Assembly (NCBI RefSeq): GCF_900105715.1
Contig: NZ_FNRY01000002.1
Coordinates: 124,001 to 188,000 of the forward strand
Source of the DNA: Paramicrobacterium humi
Lineage (GTDB): Bacteria; Actinomycetota; Actinomycetes; Actinomycetales; Microbacteriaceae
Reading direction: 5' to 3'
DNA: 64,000 nucleotides
Below are positions 54,272 to 63,433 of the stretch, piece by piece (positions within the stretch are counted from its first letter, which is position 1; each line of letters begins with the position of its first letter). The notes below the pieces were generated by a model. The model saw only the letters and a program-made list of their open reading frames with translations. It ran no database searches and was not told the DNA's origin. Made by a program: the position numbers and the translations under genes.

Positions 54272-55642
54272 TTGACCACTCTTCTTGAGGACGCCAACCG
54301 GGCGGGAGCGAGCGTGGGACTGCACTCAGACACGATCACGATCAGAGGCGGGCGCCCGCTCACCGGTCGCATCGAGCTCAAAGGAGCGAAGAACCTCGTC
54401 ACCAAGGCCATGGTCGCGTCGCTGCTCGGCGAGACCCCGAGCATCCTGAAGGACGTTCCCGACATCAGCGACGTCCGCGTCGTGCGAGGACTTCTCGAGG
54501 TTCACGGAGTCAAGATCAGCGACGGCGAGGAAGAGGGCGAACTGCACCTCGATCCCTCCGCCGTCGAGACGGCCCACATGGCCGACATCGACGCGCACGC
54601 GGGTTCGAGCCGCATCCCGATCCTGTTCTGCGGTCCGCTGCTGCACCGCCTCGGCGAGGCGTTCATCCCCGATCTCGGCGGATGCCGCATCGGCGACCGC
54701 CCGATCGACTTCCACCTCGATGTGCTGCGCACGTTCGGCGCCGTCGTCGAGAAGCTGCCGAGCGGCATCCGCATGTCGGCGCCGGGCGGGCTGAAGGGCG
54801 CGAAGATCGAGCTGCCGTACCCGAGCGTCGGCGCTACCGAGCAAGTGCTGCTCACGGCCGTTCGCGCGGCGGGCATCACGGAGCTGCGCGGGTCCGCGAT
54901 CGAGCCTGAGATCATGGATCTCATCAACATCCTGCAGAAGATGGGCGCCGTCATCTCGGTCGACACAGACCGCGTGATCCGCATCGAGGGTGTTCCCGAG
55001 CTCAAGGGCTACGACCACCGCGCGCTCTTCGACCGCAACGAGGCGGCGAGCTGGGCCGCCGCCGCGCTCGCGACGGAGGGCGACATCTTCGTCGGCGGCG
55101 CACGCCAGTCCGAGATGCTCACGTTCCTCAACGTCTACCGGAAGGTCGGCGGCGGTTTCGACATCCACGAGGACGGCATCCGGTTCTTCCACCCGGGCAA
55201 GCCGCTCAACCCCGTGATCATCGAGACCGACGTGCACCCGGGCTTCATGACCGACTGGCAGCAGCCGCTCGTCGTGGCACTCACGAAGGCCGAGGGCGTG
55301 TCGATCGTGCACGAGACGGTGTACGAGAACCGGTTCGGCTTCGTCGACGCGCTCGTGGAGATGGGGGCCACCATCCAGATCCACCGCGAATGCCTCGGCG
55401 GGCAGGCGTGCCGATTCGGACAGCGCAACTTCAACCACTCGGCCGTGATCTCCGGTCCGAGCAAGCTGCACGGCGCCGACATCGTCGTTCCCGACCTGCG
55501 CGGGGGATTCTCGCACCTGATCGCCGCGCTCAGCGCCGAGGGAACCTCGCGCGTGTCGAACGTCGGAATCATCAGCCGCGGCTACGAGAAGTTCCTTTCC
55601 AAGCTCGAGACGCTCGGAGCAGACTTCACGCTCGAAGGATAA
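54272..55642 (+). CDS. murA: UDP-N-acetylglucosamine 1-carboxyvinyltransferase
   Basis: 456 residues from a TTG at 54272 (GGGGA about 8 nt upstream). MurA adds enolpyruvate from PEP to UDP-GlcNAc, the first committed step of peptidoglycan synthesis. The catalytic Cys is Cys138 in DLGGCRIGDRPIDFHL, so the enzyme should be fosfomycin-sensitive in principle. Lys40-Asn41 in KGAKNLVTKAMVASLL matches the substrate-binding Lys-Asn pair, in the actinobacterial variant of the usual KNAALP motif. An upstream ATG in the same frame (54134) lies inside leuD and lacks homology. Confidence 0.94.
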   Translation: MTTLLEDANRAGASVGLHSDTITIRGGRPLTGRIELKGAKNLVTKAMVASLLGETPSILKDVPDISDVRVVRGLLEVHGVKISDGEEEGELHLDPSAVETAHMADIDAHAGSSRIPILFCGPLLHRLGEAFIPDLGGCRIGDRPIDFHLDVLRTFGAVVEKLPSGIRMSAPGGLKGAKIELPYPSVGATEQVLLTAVRAAGITELRGSAIEPEIMDLINILQKMGAVISVDTDRVIRIEGVPELKGYDHRALFDRNEAASWAAAALATEGDIFVGGARQSEMLTFLNVYRKVGGGFDIHEDGIRFFHPGKPLNPVIIETDVHPGFMTDWQQPLVVALTKAEGVSIVHETVYENRFGFVDALVEMGATIQIHRECLGGQACRFGQRNFNHSAVISGPSKLHGADIVVPDLRGGFSHLIAALSAEGTSRVSNVGIISRGYEKFLSKLETLGADFTLEG

Positions 55643-55649
55643 TGGGGGA

Positions 55650-56432
55650 GTGCCACACACTCCTGACGACGCATCGCCGGTGCCGCCGACGCGCAACACC
55701 GAGAAGAGCCGACCCTCGGTCTACTGGTTCCTCGCCGCGGTGATCCTGCCGCTTGCGCGGCTGCTCATGACGATCAAGATCATCGACGGGCAGAAGCTGC
55801 CGAAGACCGGTGCGTTCATCCTCGCCCCCAACCACTACAGCGAGATCGATCCCATCGTGATCGGCATCGCGACGTGGAAGATGGGGAGAATTCCGCGCTT
55901 CATGGCGAAGGCGTCGCTCTTCCGCATCCCGTTCGTGGGCTGGCTGCTCACGAAGGCAGGTCAGATCCCCGTCGAGCGCGAGGGCTCCACGCGCGGCAAC
56001 GGCCCGATCGAAGCCGCCGGAAAGCTCGTCGACACGGGACGCGGCGTCATCGTCTACCCGGAAGGCACGCTCACCCGCGACCCCGACATGTGGCCCATGC
56101 GCGGAAAGACCGGCGCCGCACGCATGGCGCTCACCCACGGGCTCCCCGTCATCCCCGTCGCGCACTGGGGAACCCAGAAGGTCATGGCGCGCTACGCCAA
56201 GAAGATCAGCCTCTTCCCGCCGAAGAAGGTGACGATCAAGGTCGGCGACCCGATCGACTTGTCCGCCTACCGGGATCGACCCATCGATTCGTCTACGCTC
56301 AATGAGGTGACGACCGTCATCATGAACGGCATCACCGCCCAGCTCGAGGACATCCGCGGCGAGAAGGCTCCCGCGGAGCGCTGGGACCCGGCCAAGCACA
56401 ACCAGAGGGAGACGGGACGTTTTGAGTCGTAA
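55650..56432 (+). CDS. plsC: 1-acyl-sn-glycerol-3-phosphate acyltransferase
   Basis: 260 residues from a GTG with GGGGGAG just upstream. PlsC adds the second acyl chain to lysophosphatidic acid at the membrane. The HX4D motif is His62-YSEI-Asp67, and the VYPEGTLTRD block carries the EGT motif. One hydrophobic segment (about 24-42) anchors it. It overlaps the gpsA start by 11 bases; together the genes supply and use glycerol 3-phosphate for phospholipids. Actinobacterial PlsC is often annotated simply as a lysophospholipid acyltransferase. Confidence 0.93.
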   Translation: MPHTPDDASPVPPTRNTEKSRPSVYWFLAAVILPLARLLMTIKIIDGQKLPKTGAFILAPNHYSEIDPIVIGIATWKMGRIPRFMAKASLFRIPFVGWLLTKAGQIPVEREGSTRGNGPIEAAGKLVDTGRGVIVYPEGTLTRDPDMWPMRGKTGAARMALTHGLPVIPVAHWGTQKVMARYAKKISLFPPKKVTIKVGDPIDLSAYRDRPIDSSTLNEVTTVIMNGITAQLEDIRGEKAPAERWDPAKHNQRETGRFES

Positions 56433-57552
56433 GGCAGCAGCCGGCGCCCGCGTGTCCGTCGTCGGCTCCGGCAGCTGGGGAACGACGTTCGGCAAGATCC
56501 TCGCCGACGGCGGCGCTGACGTCACGATGTGGTCGCGGCGCGCGGAGGTCGCTCGGAGCATCACGAAGTCCCACCGCAACCAGGACTACCTGCCCGGTAT
56601 CACGCTTCCTCCGTCGCTGACCGCGACGCACGATCTCGCCGATGCCGTCGCCGGGGCCTCGCAAGTGTTCGTGGCGGTGCCGAGCCAGACCCTGCGCGAC
56701 AACCTCGTCGCGCTTCGCCCGATGCTCGCTCCCGGGACGATCGTCATCTCGCTCATGAAGGGCGTCGAACGCACCTCGGGGCTGCGCATGAGCCAAGTGA
56801 TGCAGCAGACGCTTGACTGGGATCCGACGCTCATCGCAGCGGCATCCGGTCCCAACCTCGCGCTCGAGATCGCGAAGGAGCAGCCGACGGCGGCCGTCGT
56901 GTCATCGCAGAGTCTCGAGACGGCGCAGGCCGTCGCTCTTCTCGCGCGGAACCGCTACTTCCGCACCTTCGTGAACACGGACGTGATCGGCACCGAGTTC
57001 GGCGGTGTGCTCAAGAACCTCATCGCCGTCGCGATCGGCATCGTCGACGGCGTCGGATACGGCGAGAACACGAAGGCGTCGATCGTGACGCGCGGCCTCG
57101 TCGAGATGACGGACTTCGCCGTAGCCCTCGGCGCGCAGCCCGAGACGCTCTCGGGACTCGCCGGCCTCGGCGACCTGATCGCGACGTGTCAGTCGCCGCT
57201 GTCGCGCAACAACACGGCGGGGCGGCTGCTCGGGCAAGGCTATAGCTTCGCCGCCGTCGTCAAGCAGATGCAGCAGACGGCGGAGGGGCTCGCCTCCGTC
57301 GCGCCCGTGCTCGAGATCGCCGACAGCGTCGGCGTGAGCATGCCGATCGTCCAGCAGGTCAAGCAAGTGCTCGACGGCACGCTCGACCCGAAGGACATCG
57401 CGCCGCATCTGACAACAACCGATACGGACGAACCGCAGGGGGAGAGGACGACCGATGACGCAAAGACTGCGGGTGGCGGTGCTGTTTGGGGGGCGCTCAA
57501 GCGAGCATTCGATCAGCTGCGCAACGGCGGCGGGAGTGCTGGGAGCGATTGA
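56422..57552 (+). CDS. gpsA: Glycerol-3-phosphate dehydrogenase [NAD(P)+]
   Basis: 376 residues from a TTG at 56422 inside the plsC end. GpsA reduces dihydroxyacetone phosphate to sn-glycerol 3-phosphate. GSGSWG at 15-20 binds the dinucleotide; GTEFGGVLKNLIAVAIGIVDGVGYGENTKASIVTRGL contains the catalytic Lys, and the GLAGLGDLIATC block is present. The conserved part ends near residue 335. About 40 further polar residues follow, whose DNA overlaps the start of ddl by 98 bases in another frame, an unusually long overlap. Confidence 0.95.
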   Translation: MSRKAAAGARVSVVGSGSWGTTFGKILADGGADVTMWSRRAEVARSITKSHRNQDYLPGITLPPSLTATHDLADAVAGASQVFVAVPSQTLRDNLVALRPMLAPGTIVISLMKGVERTSGLRMSQVMQQTLDWDPTLIAAASGPNLALEIAKEQPTAAVVSSQSLETAQAVALLARNRYFRTFVNTDVIGTEFGGVLKNLIAVAIGIVDGVGYGENTKASIVTRGLVEMTDFAVALGAQPETLSGLAGLGDLIATCQSPLSRNNTAGRLLGQGYSFAAVVKQMQQTAEGLASVAPVLEIADSVGVSMPIVQQVKQVLDGTLDPKDIAPHLTTTDTDEPQGERTTDDAKTAGGGAVWGALKRAFDQLRNGGGSAGSD

Positions 57553-58552
57553 CCGCTCCCGTTTCGAGGTGATCCCGCTCGGGTTCACGCGCGACGGCGC
57601 CCTCGTGCTCGAAGACGACGACCCGCAGAAGTTCGCCCTCGGCGGCGCCGAGCTGCCGGAGGTCGTCGACAACGGCACGCGCGTGCACTGGCCCGAGAAC
57701 GCTCACAGCCGCGAGCTCACGGTCGAGCGTGACGGGCAGCGCTCCTCGCTCGGCGTCATCGACGTCGTGTTCCCGATCCTGCACGGCAGCTACGGCGAGG
57801 ACGGCACCGTGCAGGGCCTGTTCGAGCTCGCCGGGCTGCCCTACGTCGGCTCGGGCGTGCTCGCCTCGGCGCTCGCGATGGACAAGCACTTCACGAAGAC
57901 GGTGCTGCAGCACGCGGGCATCGCCGTCGCGCCGTGGCACACGCTGTCCCGTCACGATTGGCAGAGCGATCCGGATGCCGCGACGGCGGCTCTTCGCGAC
58001 CTCGCCCTTCCCGTGTTCGTCAAGCCCGCACGGGCCGGGTCGAGCGTCGGGGTCAGCAAGGTGAGCGACCCGACGGAAATGGACGCCGCGCTGCGCATCG
58101 CCTTCGACGAGGACGACACGGTGCTCATCGAGCAGGGCGTCGTCGGCCGCGAGGTCGAGATCGCTGTGCTCGGGGCGCGCCCCGGCCAGAAGCCGCGCAC
58201 GTCCGACCACGCAGGTGAGATCGTCGTCTCGGGTCGGGACTTCTACGACTTCGACGCGAAGTACCTCGGAGCGGACGGCATCGAACTCGTCTGCCCCGCG
58301 CCGATGGGTTCCGAGCGACTTGCCGAGATGAAGTCGATCGCGCTCACGGCCTTCGACGCGGTCGGCGCTGAGGGGCTCGCCCGCGTCGACTTCTTCCTCA
58401 CCGACGACGGCTTCGTCCTCAACGAGGTCAACACCCTCCCCGGGTTCACCCCGATCTCGATGTTCCCGACGTGCTGGATCGCCTCCGGGCTCAGCTACGC
58501 CGACCTCATCACCGAGCTCATCGACGTCGCCGTGGAGCGCGGAGCGCGCTGA
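57455..58552 (+). CDS. ddl: D-alanine--D-alanine ligase
   Basis: 365 residues. ATP-grasp enzyme forming the D-Ala-D-Ala dipeptide of peptidoglycan stem peptides. VAVLFGGRSSEHSISCATA at the N-terminus, HGSYGEDGTVQGLFELAGLPYVGSGVLASALAMDKHFTK, the KPARAGSSVGVSKV phosphate loop and the C-terminal ARVDFFLTDDGFVLNEVNTLPGFTPISMFP with Mg-binding Glu/Asn are intact. The start ATG 57455 lies within gpsA and is required for the conserved N-terminus. It converges on the DUF3515 gene 4 bp away. Confidence 0.97.
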   Translation: MTQRLRVAVLFGGRSSEHSISCATAAGVLGAIDRSRFEVIPLGFTRDGALVLEDDDPQKFALGGAELPEVVDNGTRVHWPENAHSRELTVERDGQRSSLGVIDVVFPILHGSYGEDGTVQGLFELAGLPYVGSGVLASALAMDKHFTKTVLQHAGIAVAPWHTLSRHDWQSDPDAATAALRDLALPVFVKPARAGSSVGVSKVSDPTEMDAALRIAFDEDDTVLIEQGVVGREVEIAVLGARPGQKPRTSDHAGEIVVSGRDFYDFDAKYLGADGIELVCPAPMGSERLAEMKSIALTAFDAVGAEGLARVDFFLTDDGFVLNEVNTLPGFTPISMFPTCWIASGLSYADLITELIDVAVERGAR

Positions 58553-58555
58553 GCC

Positions 58556-59074
58556 TCAGCCGTTCTCGGACGGCGTCGCCGTGGGCGCCGGCGTCGAGCC
58601 GTCGCCCGTGACGTCTTCAGCGTTCAGGCACTTCGAGGTCTGCGGGATCACGCTCACCGCCCCCGAGAGATCGAGAAGCGCGGAGCCTGACGCCTTGTCG
58701 TTGTCGATGACGACCTCGACGGCCGGTGTCCGGCCGAACGTCGTGAAGCGGTACAGCGGGGCCTCGCTCGAGTCGCGCACCCAGTCGACCCCGTTCACTT
58801 GGAAGCACGGCAGCGTCGTCGGCCCGATCGGGGTGACCCCGCAGTGCAACAGCACGGCCGCCGGGTCGCCCCACGCCCCGGTCGCCTGCGCCGTCGTCTC
58901 CCGCTTCTGCAGGCTGTCGACCGCGTCGGGAAGCCGCACGGTCACAGCGGCGCAGTCCGGGTTGTTCGCATCCGGCGCCGGCTTGAGCGACACGGCGCCG
59001 GCGCATCCGGCGAGGCTGACGGCGGTGAGTGAGAGGAGGGCGACCGAGACGAGGCGGCGGGCACGAACGGACAT
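58556..59074 (-). CDS. DUF3515 family lipoprotein
   Basis: 172 residues from the ATG at 59074. The signal peptide ends in lipobox LAGC (about 21-24), so the mature protein is membrane-anchored outside. The DUF3515 pattern is clear: CAAVTVRLPDAVDSLQKRETTAQATGAWGDPAAVLLHCGV, then VNGVDWV and YRFTTFGRTPAVEVVIDN. Function is unknown, although the gene is conserved between ddl and thiL in actinobacteria. Only 24 bp separate its start from the divergent thiL start. Confidence 0.92.
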   Translation of the reverse strand: MSVRARRLVSVALLSLTAVSLAGCAGAVSLKPAPDANNPDCAAVTVRLPDAVDSLQKRETTAQATGAWGDPAAVLLHCGVTPIGPTTLPCFQVNGVDWVRDSSEAPLYRFTTFGRTPAVEVVIDNDKASGSALLDLSGAVSVIPQTSKCLNAEDVTGDGSTPAPTATPSENG

Positions 59075-59098
59075 CCCCTTCAGGCTACCGTTGAACGC

Positions 59099-60100
59099 AT
59101 GGTGTTCTCTGACAAGCAGCCGTCGCCGACCGTAAGGGAGCTTGCGGAAGCGCGCGTGCTCGAGCGCATCTTCCCGCGGCTTCCGCACGCGGAGGCGGCG
59201 CTTCTCGGCCCGGGCGACGATTGCGCCGTGCTCGCGACGCCCGACGGGCGCACTGTCGTCACGACGGACATGATGGTGCACGGACCCGACTTCCGGCTGG
59301 CCTGGTCGACCGCCCACGACTTGGGCTGGAAGGCGGCGGCGAGCAACCTCTCCGACGTCGCGGCGATAGGGGCGCGGCCGACGGCGCTCCTCATCGCGCT
59401 CGCCGTTCCCGACAGCATGCCGGTCGCCTTTCTCGAGGAGTTCTGCGACGGCCTCCGCGACGGCTGCGCGGCTCTCGCTCCCGGGTGCGGCGTCATCGGC
59501 GGCGACCTTTCCGTGTCGGCGACGTTCACGATCGCGGTCACGGCGTTCGGCGACCTCGCCGGGCGCCGCCCGGTGCTGCGCTCCGGCGCCTCTCCCGGAG
59601 ACGTTGTCGCTGTCTCGGGCGATCTCGGCCGCTCCGCCGAGGGGCTTCGGCTGCTGTTCGCGGAAGGCGTGGACGAGAACGGCGAACCCGACCGGCAGCG
59701 CGCTGCCGCGCTCCGTTCGGCTCATCCTCATGCGATCGCGGGTCACCTCGCTCCGGCCCCGCCGATCGCCGACGGTGTTCGCGCCGCCGACGCGGGGGCG
59801 ACCGCCATGATGGACATCTCCGACGGCCTCGCTCTCGACGCGAGCCGGCTGGCCAGGGCAAGCGGCGTCACCATCGATCTGGAACGCGCGGCGCTCGGCG
59901 ACGACGTCGCAGCCGCCCTGCACGGGGGAGAGGACCACGGGCTGCTCGCGAGCTTCCCCGAGGGGACGGCGCTTCCCGGCGGCTTTCGCCACGTCGGGAC
60001 CGTCGTTTCGCGCTCCGCCGACGCTGTTCTCGTCGACGGTGAACCCGTGACGCCGGAAGGCTGGGACCCCTACCGCGCGTGGGACGGGCAGTCCGGCTGA
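59099..60100 (+). CDS. thiL: Thiamine-monophosphate kinase
   Basis: 333 residues. ThiL phosphorylates thiamine monophosphate to the active diphosphate. LGPGDDCAVL (Mg/ATP Asp residues), TTDMMVHGPDFRLAWS, the GWKAAASNLSDVAAIGARP block and DISDGLALDASRLARASGV are diagnostic of the PurM-like family. The region near FTIAVTAFGDLAGRRPVLRSGASPGDVVAVSGDLG matches the second half. Divergent from the DUF3515 gene across 24 bp, so both promoters must overlap coding sequence or be leaderless. Confidence 0.96.
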   Translation: MVFSDKQPSPTVRELAEARVLERIFPRLPHAEAALLGPGDDCAVLATPDGRTVVTTDMMVHGPDFRLAWSTAHDLGWKAAASNLSDVAAIGARPTALLIALAVPDSMPVAFLEEFCDGLRDGCAALAPGCGVIGGDLSVSATFTIAVTAFGDLAGRRPVLRSGASPGDVVAVSGDLGRSAEGLRLLFAEGVDENGEPDRQRAAALRSAHPHAIAGHLAPAPPIADGVRAADAGATAMMDISDGLALDASRLARASGVTIDLERAALGDDVAAALHGGEDHGLLASFPEGTALPGGFRHVGTVVSRSADAVLVDGEPVTPEGWDPYRAWDGQSG

Positions 60101-60104
60101 GCAG

Positions 60105-60668
60105 TCAGCCGAGCTCTGCCCACCAGAGCACCGTCTCGCCGTACGCGCGCCGCTTGTCCGAGACGAGGGCGGCGGGCCAGCGCGGCTCCGCAGATCGCGA
60201 ACTCCGCTCCACGACCACGATCGCCCCCGGGGACAGCAGCGGTGCGAGCGAGTCGAGGTTTCGCGCGAGTTCCTCGTCGGACAGGTCGTATGGCGGGTCG
60301 AGGAAGACGAGGTCGAGATCCGGGCCGCCGCCGCGTTCGAGCCACGACTGCACGGACGAGACGACAGTGTCGACAGAGAGGGAGCGCTCCGCCGCTCGCG
60401 TGACAGTAGACGCGTTCGCGCGACAGATCGCCGCGGCTCGCGGCGAGCTCTCGACGAGCACGACGGACGCCGCGCCACGGCTGGCGGCCTCGAGCCCGAG
60501 CGCGCCCGAGCCCGCATACAGATCGGCGACGCGCGAGCCGCGCACGAGATCGCGCGCATCCAGGGCGGAGAAGAGCGCTTCGCGCACACGGTCGCTCGTC
60601 GGCCGGGTGCCCTTCGGGGGAACCTTCAACGGGAGCGAACCGGCGTCTCCGCCGATGATTCTGGTCAT
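60105..60668 (-). CDS. rsmD: 16S rRNA (guanine966-N2)-methyltransferase
   Basis: 187 residues. RsmD methylates G966 (E. coli numbering) of 16S rRNA in the assembled 30S subunit. RIIGG at the start, the TRPTSDRVREALFSAL block, the SAM motif DLYAGSGALGLEAASRG (49-65) and the catalytic DPPY at 124-127 are intact. It converges on thiL (4 bp) and is divergent from recG. The partner order recG-rsmD-coaD is conserved in actinobacteria. Confidence 0.95.
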   Translation of the reverse strand: MTRIIGGDAGSLPLKVPPKGTRPTSDRVREALFSALDARDLVRGSRVADLYAGSGALGLEAASRGAASVVLVESSPRAAAICRANASTVTRAAERSLSVDTVVSSVQSWLERGGGPDLDLVFLDPPYDLSDEELARNLDSLAPLLSPGAIVVVERSSRSAEPRWPAALVSDKRRAYGETVLWWAELG

Positions 60669-60716
60669 CGCCTCCGACGATACCGTCTGTCAGAGCCGCC
60701 GCGTACACTCGAACAC

Positions 60717-62897
60717 ATGAACGAATCGGCGCTGCAGGGGAAACTGAAGAACCTTCTCGGTGACCGCACGGCCAAAGCGCTCGAGCGCGCATTCGGCTAC
60801 ATCACCGTCGGCGATCTTCTGTCCCACTACCCGCGTCGATACGTCGAGCACGGCGATGTCACGGCGCTCGGGAGCCTCCCGCTCGGTGAACAGGTCACCC
60901 TCATCGCCGACGTCGTGGGCGTCTCGCAGCGGAGCATGGCGTCACGGAAAGGCGCGATCCTCGAAGTGCGCATCTCCGACGGCCGCGGCATCCTGAGCCT
61001 CACGTTCTTCAACCAGCTGTGGCGCAAGAATGAGCTCGTTCCCGGCGCGCGCGGCGTCTTCGCCGGCAAGATCACGCAGTACAAGGGGAGCATGCAGCTC
61101 ACACACCCCGACTACAAGCTCTTCGAGCGCGACGATGACGCGGCGATGCGCGACGCGGAGGCCTGGGCCGAGCAGCCGATCCCGCTGTACCCGGCCACCG
61201 CGTCGGTTCCCAGCTGGACCATGCAGCGCTCCATAGGACTCGCGCTCGATCACCTCGAGGGTGAGATCGACGACCCGCTGCCGGCGAACGTGCGCGTGGC
61301 CGAGGGACTTCTCGACTTCGGCACCGCGCTCGAGCTCATCCACCGCCCGCGCACGGAGGCGGACACCTGGCGCGCCAAGCACACGCTGCGCTTCCACGAG
61401 GCGTTTCTCCTCCAAGCCGCGCTTCTGCAGAACCGCGCCATAGCCAAGGAGGCGATGGCGATGCCGCGCGTCGCGGGGAAGGGCGGGCCGCTTGAGAGGT
61501 TCGACGCGCGCCTGCCGTTCACACTCACGCAGGATCAGGTGAGCGTGGGCGAGGAGATCGTCGAAGACCTGGCCAAGAACTCGCCGATGAATCGCCTCGT
61601 CCAAGGCGAGGTCGGCTCGGGAAAGACGCTCGTCGCCCTCCGCGCGATGCTCACCGTTGCCGAGGACGGCGGACAGACGGCGCTTCTTGCGCCGACCGAG
61701 GTGCTCGCTGCCCAGCACCTGCGCTCCATCGTCGCCTCGCTCGGCCCCGATCTCGCTGCCGAGATGATGCCCGTGCTGCTCACGGGCCAGATGCCGGCGG
61801 CCGAACGCAAGCGCGCGCTGCTGCGCATCGTGAGCGGCCAGGCAAAGATCGTCGTCGGCACGCACGCGCTGCTCGGGGAGATCGTCGAGTTCTACGACCT
61901 CGGGCTCATCGTCATCGACGAACAGCATCGCTTCGGCGTTGACCAGCGCGACGCGCTTCGGCGAAAGAGCGCCGCGCACCCGCACACCCTCGTCCTCACG
62001 GCCACGCCCATCCCGCGCACGGTGGCGATGACGGTGTTCGGCGACCTCGACGTCAGCACCATCCGGCAGCTTCCCGCTGGGCGTCAGGGAATCTCATCGT
62101 TCGTGGTGCCGCTCGCCGTGAAGCCCGACTGGATGCCGCGGGTCTGGGAGCGCATGCGCGAAGAGGTGGACAAGGGACGCCAGGCCTTTGTCGTCTGCCC
62201 CGCCATCGACGCGGGCGCCGACCTCGCCGATGAAGACGGCGCCGACGCGGCGGATCCCGCCGAGACCGAGAACACCCGAGCTCGGGCGGCGACTGTCTTC
62301 GAGACGACCGAGCAGTTGCGGCGCGACCCGAGCCTGGCCGGTCTGACGATCGAGTCCCTGCACGGCCGGCTTCCGAGCGACGAGAAGGATGCCGTCATGC
62401 AGCGGTTCTCGAACGGCGACATCGACATCCTCGTCACCACGACCGTCATCGAGGTCGGCGTCGACGTGCCCAACGCGTCGACGATGGTCGTGCTCGACGC
62501 CGACCGCTTCGGCGTCTCGCAGCTGCATCAGCTGCGCGGTCGGGTCGGCCGCGGGTCCGTCCCGGGGCTGTGTCTTCTCGTGACGACGGCCGAGCCCGGC
62601 TCGAGCGCCCTCGAGCGCGTCGAGGCCGTCGCCGCGACGATCGACGGATTCGAGCTGGCGCAGCGCGACCTGGAGCTGCGCCGCGAGGGTGACGTTCTCG
62701 GCGAAGCCCAATCGGGCACGCGTTCGTCGTTGCGCATTCTTCGCGTCTCGATCGACGGCAAGGTGATATCGCGGGCGAGGGAGTGGGCAGAGAAGGTCTT
62801 CGACGACGATCCTCGACTTGCCTCGCACCCGTACCTGTGGGAGGCGATCGAGGGACGTCTCAAGGAATCAGAACGTCAGGCGCTGACGAAATCCTGA
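60717..62897 (+). CDS. recG: ATP-dependent DNA helicase RecG
   Basis: 726 residues. RecG regresses stalled replication forks and processes branched DNA. An N-terminal wedge (OB-fold) domain (about 50-160, DVVGVSQRSMASRKGAILEVRISDGRGILSLTFFNQLW) precedes the helicase domains: Walker A GEVGSGKT at 297-304, the DEQHRFG motif II, TATPIPRT motif III, and IEVGVDVPNASTMVVLDADRFGVSQLHQLRGRVGRG motifs V/VI. An acidic insert (DAGADLADEDGADAADPAETEN, about 496-520) lies between helicase domains. TACACT 7 nt before the ATG suggests a leaderless transcript. Confidence 0.96.
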   Translation: MNESALQGKLKNLLGDRTAKALERAFGYITVGDLLSHYPRRYVEHGDVTALGSLPLGEQVTLIADVVGVSQRSMASRKGAILEVRISDGRGILSLTFFNQLWRKNELVPGARGVFAGKITQYKGSMQLTHPDYKLFERDDDAAMRDAEAWAEQPIPLYPATASVPSWTMQRSIGLALDHLEGEIDDPLPANVRVAEGLLDFGTALELIHRPRTEADTWRAKHTLRFHEAFLLQAALLQNRAIAKEAMAMPRVAGKGGPLERFDARLPFTLTQDQVSVGEEIVEDLAKNSPMNRLVQGEVGSGKTLVALRAMLTVAEDGGQTALLAPTEVLAAQHLRSIVASLGPDLAAEMMPVLLTGQMPAAERKRALLRIVSGQAKIVVGTHALLGEIVEFYDLGLIVIDEQHRFGVDQRDALRRKSAAHPHTLVLTATPIPRTVAMTVFGDLDVSTIRQLPAGRQGISSFVVPLAVKPDWMPRVWERMREEVDKGRQAFVVCPAIDAGADLADEDGADAADPAETENTRARAATVFETTEQLRRDPSLAGLTIESLHGRLPSDEKDAVMQRFSNGDIDILVTTTVIEVGVDVPNASTMVVLDADRFGVSQLHQLRGRVGRGSVPGLCLLVTTAEPGSSALERVEAVAATIDGFELAQRDLELRREGDVLGEAQSGTRSSLRILRVSIDGKVISRAREWAEKVFDDDPRLASHPYLWEAIEGRLKESERQALTKS

Positions 62898-62950
62898 ACG
62901 AGCGTCGCCTCGCGTCCTCAGCGGCGGCACGCGCCCGGTAGGCTTGACCC

Positions 62951-63433
62951 ATGAGCAGGATCGCCGTCGTTCCCGGGTCATTCGACCCCATCACGCTCGG
63001 CCACCTCGACGTGATCGAGCGGGCCGCGCCACTCTATGACGAACTGCACGTCGTCGTCGTGCACAACCCCGACAAGGCGGCTCTCCTGCCGATCGCCCAG
63101 CGGGTCTCACTGCTCGAGTCGTCCGTGAGAGACGCGGGCCTCGGCGACAACATCGTCGTCGCATCGTGGAGCGTCGGCCTGCTCGTGGACTACTGCACGG
63201 ACGTCGGAGCTTCCGTGCTGATCAAGGGCATCCGCTCCCAGATCGACGTCGCCTACGAGACTCCCATGGCGATCGTCAATCGTGATCTCGCCGACGTCGA
63301 AACCGTGTTCATGCTCCCGAATCCCGCGCACGCCCACGTCTCAAGCTCGCTTGTGCGGCAGGTCGCGGCGCTCGGCGGCGACGTCGGACCTTACGTCCCG
63401 CCCGCCGTCGGACGGTACTTGAGGTCATCATGA
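62951..63433 (+). CDS. coaD: Phosphopantetheine adenylyltransferase
   Basis: 160 residues. CoaD transfers AMP to 4'-phosphopantetheine in coenzyme A synthesis. The nucleotidyltransferase motif [10 protein letters not shown] is at 9-18 (TxGH), the phosphate-binding Lys is in VLIKGIR, and the ISSS-like motif reads [17 protein letters not shown]. Length is standard. TAGGCT (62939-62944) lies 6 nt before the ATG, a leaderless arrangement. The stop overlaps the following ATPase gene (ATGA). Confidence 0.97.
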   Translation: MSRIAVVPGSFDPITLGHLDVIERAAPLYDELHVVVVHNPDKAALLPIAQRVSLLESSVRDAGLGDNIVVASWSVGLLVDYCTDVGASVLIKGIRSQIDVAYETPMAIVNRDLADVETVFMLPNPAHAHVSSSLVRQVAALGGDVGPYVPPAVGRYLRSS

